IMG/VR virus record: IMGVR_UViG_3300030103_000200 | Location: 1-24,730 of that record | Strand: one strand, 5' to 3' | DNA from: a virus | DNA length: 24,730 bases | Shown: piece by piece, positions 21,901-24,730 of the stretch | Layout: each line of letters opens with the position of its first letter | How positions within the stretch are numbered: the stretch's first letter is position 1 | The notes under the pieces: model-generated | Databases searched by the model: none | What the model was told of the DNA's origin: nothing | What the model saw: the letters and a program-made list of their open reading frames with translations, nothing else | Translations under genes and position numbers: made by a program

Positions 21901-23768
21901 TTAGAGGTCAAGAAGGAACTTTAGGTAGAATTGATCCATTAGATGAAGGAGTAGTTGGACCAAGACAAATGCAACCAACTGATGCAGTAATACAAAGAAT
22001 ACTTACAAGAGCAAAAGAAGTTGGTAAAACTATTACCTTTACTCAAGACATAAGAACAGACAGTTATTTTGGTAAAGGTGCAAAGTTTATAAATGATGCA
22101 GCTATAAACAATCCAGCAGTTAGATTTTATTTTAAATTTACAAGAACTCCAACCAATATGTTTTTAGAAACTGCAAGATACTTGCCAATAGTAAATATGC
22201 CAATACAAGTTACATTACCAAGTGGACAGAGAGTAAACCTAAATCGTGTCAATCAGTTTCTTTTGCCTGATATGGTTGCTGACTTAAATAGTCCAGACCC
22301 TTATGTTCGTCAACAGGCAAATGGTCAAATAAGAATGGGTGCTGCACTTGGTACTTTAATGTTATTTCTAACTAATAAACAATTTGAAGATGTAGATGAC
22401 GAATATAAAAAAGAATTTTTAACAGGTGGTGGTCCTAATTTTTATACCAAAGAAGGTGCTGCACAATGGATTTCTATGTATAAAAATGGTTGGCGACCTT
22501 ATAGTAAAGCTGTTTTACAGTATGACGAGAATGGCGATCCTTTGCTAAGAAATGGTAAGCCTGTATATATCTATAAGAGTCTTGAGTTTATACCCGATCC
22601 ACTAGCTTCTTTAGTTAGAACTTGGTTAGATTTTGCTGAGATGCAGCCGTGGTTGCCTGATGAAGGAGAAGGAGTAATGGAATATGTAGGAACTTGGTTT
22701 GCTTTTGTTGGTCGTAATATGTTTGGTAAAACATATACAAGTCAAATATCAGAGCTATTGAAAATTCTTTCAGCAGGTGGACAACTAACTGAACAAGGTA
22801 TAGATGAAGGTTTGAAATATCGAGACAAAAAACTTCTTGATTATATTGGTAGGCAAGTATCCGCTAACTTCCCTTATTCAAGTTTGTTTAAAAGACTTGC
22901 AAGAGTACCAGCAGCTATAAAAGAAACAATGGGATTTAATGAGGAAGATGCTAAAGCTTTGTTTGAATCAACAGGCGATCCTACACAATTAAGAAAATTT
23001 ATAAAACGTGATTCAAAAACATACTCAGGAGATGGTGCTAATGAAAGCTTGCCATATAGTGACGAAGATTTTAATAAAGCAAATTATATAGTACAAGCTC
23101 TTGAAAATACAGTAGATAAGATGTTTAAAGAAATCGTACCTTTAAATGTAGGAGGTAAGCTTCCTTCACAAGTAGAGCATATAACTAATAATGTAATAAC
23201 TTATCCACGTAAAGAAGGAGGTCTTTTTCAATTTATCTACAATAGACCTATAGGAGAAAGTCAAAACTTTTTAGTTCTTGATGTGCAAGCTGAAATAGGT
23301 AAAATGTTACCTCCACCGCCAGATATTATAAGAGGATCAGTATTACCTAATTTAAGATCAGCAGACTTCATACCAAAAAAATTAGATAGAAATGAATATA
23401 ATACTTTGAAAAAAATTACAAACCTTGTAGAACTAAAATATAAAGGTAGAAATATGAATATAAAAGAAGCTATCAATGCAGAGATAAATACAGATTATAT
23501 ACAACTACGAAGAAATACTATTAAAAATTATGGATTACAAAGTGAAGAAGGACAAAGAGCATCAGAAGAAATATTCCAAGAATTATCTAAGATAAATACC
23601 AAATATATAAAAGCAGGTATGATAGAGTATATGCAAACTGAAATGACAGAAGAAGATAGAAATAATAGAATAAATGCAGTTGAAGAAAAGAATCAAAACT
23701 TTAATGATGTATTGCTTAAAGAGTTTGATAAACTTAACTTAGGTACATTTAACAATAGTTCCTTTTAA
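18900..23768 (+). CDS. 16: gp16-like internal virion (ejection) protein
   Basis: The largest protein of the window, 1622 residues; T7 gp16 has 1318. T7 gp16 forms the inner part of the internal core, enters the host cell and helps pull in DNA. The N-terminus has a 12-residue tandem repeat (residues 11-22 and 23-34) inside an acidic, disordered stretch. Residues about 235-370 hold several Gly/Ala-rich hydrophobic segments (GIEIGVGITADYVFAPLL, AVAAGFTQIIPFGVTLKG, YYASFGLGAAFGTGFKVSI), consistent with membrane insertion. The rest is helical, with conserved-looking segments such as VLSGPNTQAINLYSG and PSRLMTANDALIQAPN. I see no lytic transglycosylase (SLT) motif where T7 gp16 carries one. Composition is AT-rich. 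The start is the TAATG overlap with the gp15-like gene; the tail fibre gene follows 2 nt after the stop. Confidence 0.85.
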   Translation: MTFTPSNNNIGYENEEKPTVDIGIENEKKPTLDINIDQKFQEIISENQTTDNTTEEQQPEVEFENVFDNKKIFNMDKSWIDWDTEYNFSDYTNTFLQDGEEPFDLYAEPNDKTRNIFNKTIDFSVGEDTVPNLEARLKFLSVYDFIKGNQFTNLGFNNKPIKGLRDRQQFFKLIKQETGFTGEEFLGNKIPREKVESEEFQKGLANVMKHYEDKGFTINMLEADDESQLNKLAKGLGIEIGVGITADYVFAPLLMGNGWSKAIYALGQFSVGYTANIEAQKQRVKEEDRVNFKPNQNEAVAAGFTQIIPFGVTLKGWKGVAASGGYGGTIATTETFLRDILGDDVTLDEYYASFGLGAAFGTGFKVSIDGLDKIFTKYKNYKFDKTNNIFNLNKKEVQVVEEANENITKANKVLKNDIESKGENYDNIGEKLKNEGSGTSSQTNTRPIDGSVRTYIMPNQFKNTKPNYGDAPIIFQSDFDKMAWYLRYKKTKPPKYADKILESFITQGFTEAEIRQHGTNIHEKIKQIVIDKTGNAKAGQGNTVGLTIEVPADAKYSQEVQTSITGKKQNLGDLTKNPQSVAFIKEFKPRQQELVESIIRQLKDEDVFVGSKSQVQTRLEGLGMFDKGVVKLSNTSAIKEYAEMYAKMYNLVPSDSLNFAVAQVITLATENVANKNQIMMDLIKTKDSAKIQKSIDDLFEALTDVEEWLTLGLPLRTQAGRTVKSFGMKTEQGIEGKTVEEITGMTPAEKAAATAKVPELQIDIDDAISRNQLLKTRLTEALEEATKTGDYSKLNQAAVTLKAASGDPRKLVAIQNQDAISTSLIKGLDKGARIINEIGINAVLSGPNTQAINLYSGAMMTFMKAMNNFVGASSVQELRAAQQYMSYLFYNLDFGVNAWKRSWDMEDNFINVGNVKGDTGQRFIISSDSSFWPLRAYDEFGRIIRLPSRLMTANDALIQAPNIIAATAFEAFNEGVGRNLEGEDLTKYIKGTVDGVISYLLRGQEGTLGRIDPLDEGVVGPRQMQPTDAVIQRILTRAKEVGKTITFTQDIRTDSYFGKGAKFINDAAINNPAVRFYFKFTRTPTNMFLETARYLPIVNMPIQVTLPSGQRVNLNRVNQFLLPDMVADLNSPDPYVRQQANGQIRMGAALGTLMLFLTNKQFEDVDDEYKKEFLTGGGPNFYTKEGAAQWISMYKNGWRPYSKAVLQYDENGDPLLRNGKPVYIYKSLEFIPDPLASLVRTWLDFAEMQPWLPDEGEGVMEYVGTWFAFVGRNMFGKTYTSQISELLKILSAGGQLTEQGIDEGLKYRDKKLLDYIGRQVSANFPYSSLFKRLARVPAAIKETMGFNEEDAKALFESTGDPTQLRKFIKRDSKTYSGDGANESLPYSDEDFNKANYIVQALENTVDKMFKEIVPLNVGGKLPSQVEHITNNVITYPRKEGGLFQFIYNRPIGESQNFLVLDVQAEIGKMLPPPPDIIRGSVLPNLRSADFIPKKLDRNEYNTLKKITNLVELKYKGRNMNIKEAINAEINTDYIQLRRNTIKNYGLQSEEGQRASEEIFQELSKINTKYIKAGMIEYMQTEMTEEDRNNRINAVEEKNQNFNDVLLKEFDKLNLGTFNNSSF
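18930..19001 (+). repeat. Tandem 12-residue coding repeat at the N-terminus of the gp16-like protein
   Basis: Two adjacent 36-nt units encode GYENEEKPTVDI (18930-18965) and GIENEKKPTLDI (18966-19001), 8 of 12 residues identical and the rest mostly conservative. They lie in an acidic N-terminal extension and may be a short binding motif in duplicate. Confidence 0.75.
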
Positions 23769-23770
23769 TC

Positions 23771-24730
23771 ATGGCTACTAACACCACAGCGACAGCAACA
23801 ACACATACTGGTAATGGTAGTACCAATAATTTTGCAATATCTTTTTCGTTCTTAGCCAACAATGAGGTAGATGTAACAGTAGCAGGGGTCTTAAAAACAT
23901 TAGATACTCATTACACAATAAGCGGATCAACAGTTACCTTTACTTCTGGTAATACCCCTGCTAATGGTGCTGCTGTTAAGTTTCAAAGAGATACAAATAT
24001 AAGTGCAAAGAAAGTAGATTTTCAAGATGGTAGTGTTTTAACAGAAACAGATTTAGATACAAACAGCGATCAGGTATTATTTGCTCAACAAGAAATTACA
24101 GATAAATTAGGTGGTATTGAAGAAGGAGCTACAGGAGATCAGACAGCAGCAGAGATCAGAACATTAGTAGAAAGTGCAACAGATAGTAATGTCTTTACAG
24201 ACGCAGATCATACAAAGCTTAATGGTATAGAAACTGCTGCTACAGCAGACCAGACTGCTAGTGAAATAAGAACACTTGTTGAAAGTGCTAGTGATAGCAA
24301 CGTGTTTACTGATGCAGACCATACTAAGTTGAATGGTATTGAAGCAAGTGCAACTGCTGACCAAACTGCTGCTGAGATAAGAACCTTAGTAGAGTCAGCA
24401 ACAGACTCTAATGTATTTACAGATGCAGACCATACAAAACTAAATGCTATTGAAGCAGGTGCTACCGCAGATCAAACAGTATCAGAAATCAAAAGTCTTA
24501 TAGCTGGTAGTCCTCTTGATGCAAGTCATCTTGCAGCAAACTCAGTTACTACTTCTGAAATAGCAGATGCAGAACTAACAACACTAGCTGGTATGCAATC
24601 AGGTACAGCTTCTAAGTTAGCTGATAGTACCGCCCTAACTGCTGACCTTGCCGATCTAAACCAGTTAGATGGTATGGCAAAGCAGACAACTATAACTGAT
24701 GATGATACAAAGTTTCCTACCTCTGGTGCT
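23771..24730 (+). CDS. 17: Tail fibre protein, T7 gp17-type N-terminus, cut by right window edge
   Basis: Receptor-binding fibre attached to the nozzle. 320 codons are open to the last base, so the gene is incomplete at its 3' end. Residues about 1-115 (THTGNGSTNNFAISFSFLAN, then VDFQDGSVLTETDLDTNSDQ) match the pattern of the T7 gp17 N-terminal tail-attachment domain: GxxxxFxIxFxFLA, then FxDGSVLTExDL. Residues 115-225 are three tandem 37-residue repeats, followed by a degenerate fourth and the beginning of a Ser/Thr/Ala-rich shaft. The receptor-binding tip lies beyond the window. It follows the gp16-like gene by 2 nt, as in T7 order. No good ribosome binding site is visible, so coupling to the upstream gene is likely. 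Confidence 0.93.
   Translation, partial: MATNTTATATTHTGNGSTNNFAISFSFLANNEVDVTVAGVLKTLDTHYTISGSTVTFTSGNTPANGAAVKFQRDTNISAKKVDFQDGSVLTETDLDTNSDQVLFAQQEITDKLGGIEEGATGDQTAAEIRTLVESATDSNVFTDADHTKLNGIETAATADQTASEIRTLVESASDSNVFTDADHTKLNGIEASATADQTAAEIRTLVESATDSNVFTDADHTKLNAIEAGATADQTVSEIKSLIAGSPLDASHLAANSVTTSEIADAELTTLAGMQSGTASKLADSTALTADLADLNQLDGMAKQTTITDDDTKFPTSGA
24113..24556 (+). repeat. Three 111-nt tandem repeats plus a degenerate fourth in the tail fibre gene
   Basis: Units 24113-24223, 24224-24334 and 24335-24445 each encode 37 residues of the pattern GIExxATxDQTAxEIRTLVES then AxDSNVFTDADHTKLN. A fourth unit (24446-24556) starts AIEAGATADQTVSEI and then diverges. Protein identity between the first three is very high, while many third codon positions differ. 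The repeats probably form part of a trimeric fibre shaft. Confidence 0.9.

Noticed and set aside
24113-24556. Regular repeats as a CRISPR-like array
   Set aside because: The units are 111 nt, contiguous, in frame and protein-coding with synonymous differences; there are no spacers.

Overview
This window is a near-complete core of a T7-like (autographivirus-type) podophage genome. All genes lie on the + strand and are tightly packed, and their order matches T7 almost gene for gene. The DNA is AT-rich. Several small basic proteins, and a short protein with a CPDLSxSDREVWYRAGQRSV signature, are of the kind seen in marine podoviruses. I therefore infer a marine phage of a low-GC host, such as a SAR11/Pelagibacter or picocyanobacterial phage. 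No photosynthesis or other host-metabolism gene is present, so the host cannot be fixed from this window.

Positions 1-6400 form the early/middle module. It holds the C-terminal catalytic part of a tyrosine integrase (cut by the left edge), a single-subunit RNA polymerase, a gp2.5-type ssDNA-binding protein, an endonuclease I-type junction resolvase, a primase-helicase, and a 5'-3' exonuclease of the flap-endonuclease family. A bidirectional-looking terminator (6400-6439) closes this block. The integrase beside the RNA polymerase points to a phage able to integrate. The T7 gene 5 DNA polymerase is missing from its expected place: helicase and exonuclease are separated by only 2 nt.

Positions 6514-24730 form the late, virion module. 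It holds three small proteins, the portal, a short protein overlapping the portal end, the scaffold, a cluster of five tiny basic proteins, the major capsid protein followed by a strong intrinsic terminator (12010-12039), tail tubular proteins A and B, a gp13-like GNAT-fold protein, the gp14-, gp15- and gp16-like ejection (internal core) proteins, and the start of a tail fibre, cut by the right edge. Terminase and lysis genes are not in the window and would be expected beyond it.

The most unusual points are these: (1) no DNA polymerase between helicase and exonuclease; (2) a gp15-like ejection protein carrying a tape-measure-type motif, a LysM domain and a possible cell-wall hydrolase domain, while the gp16-like protein shows no obvious transglycosylase domain; (3) a cassette of five tiny basic ORFs between scaffold and capsid, one with an EF-hand-like loop; and (4) near-identical 37-residue repeats in the tail fibre whose DNA has diverged at synonymous sites. 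I found no tRNA, CRISPR array, insertion sequence or defence system. No stretch without a gene exceeds about 125 bases.
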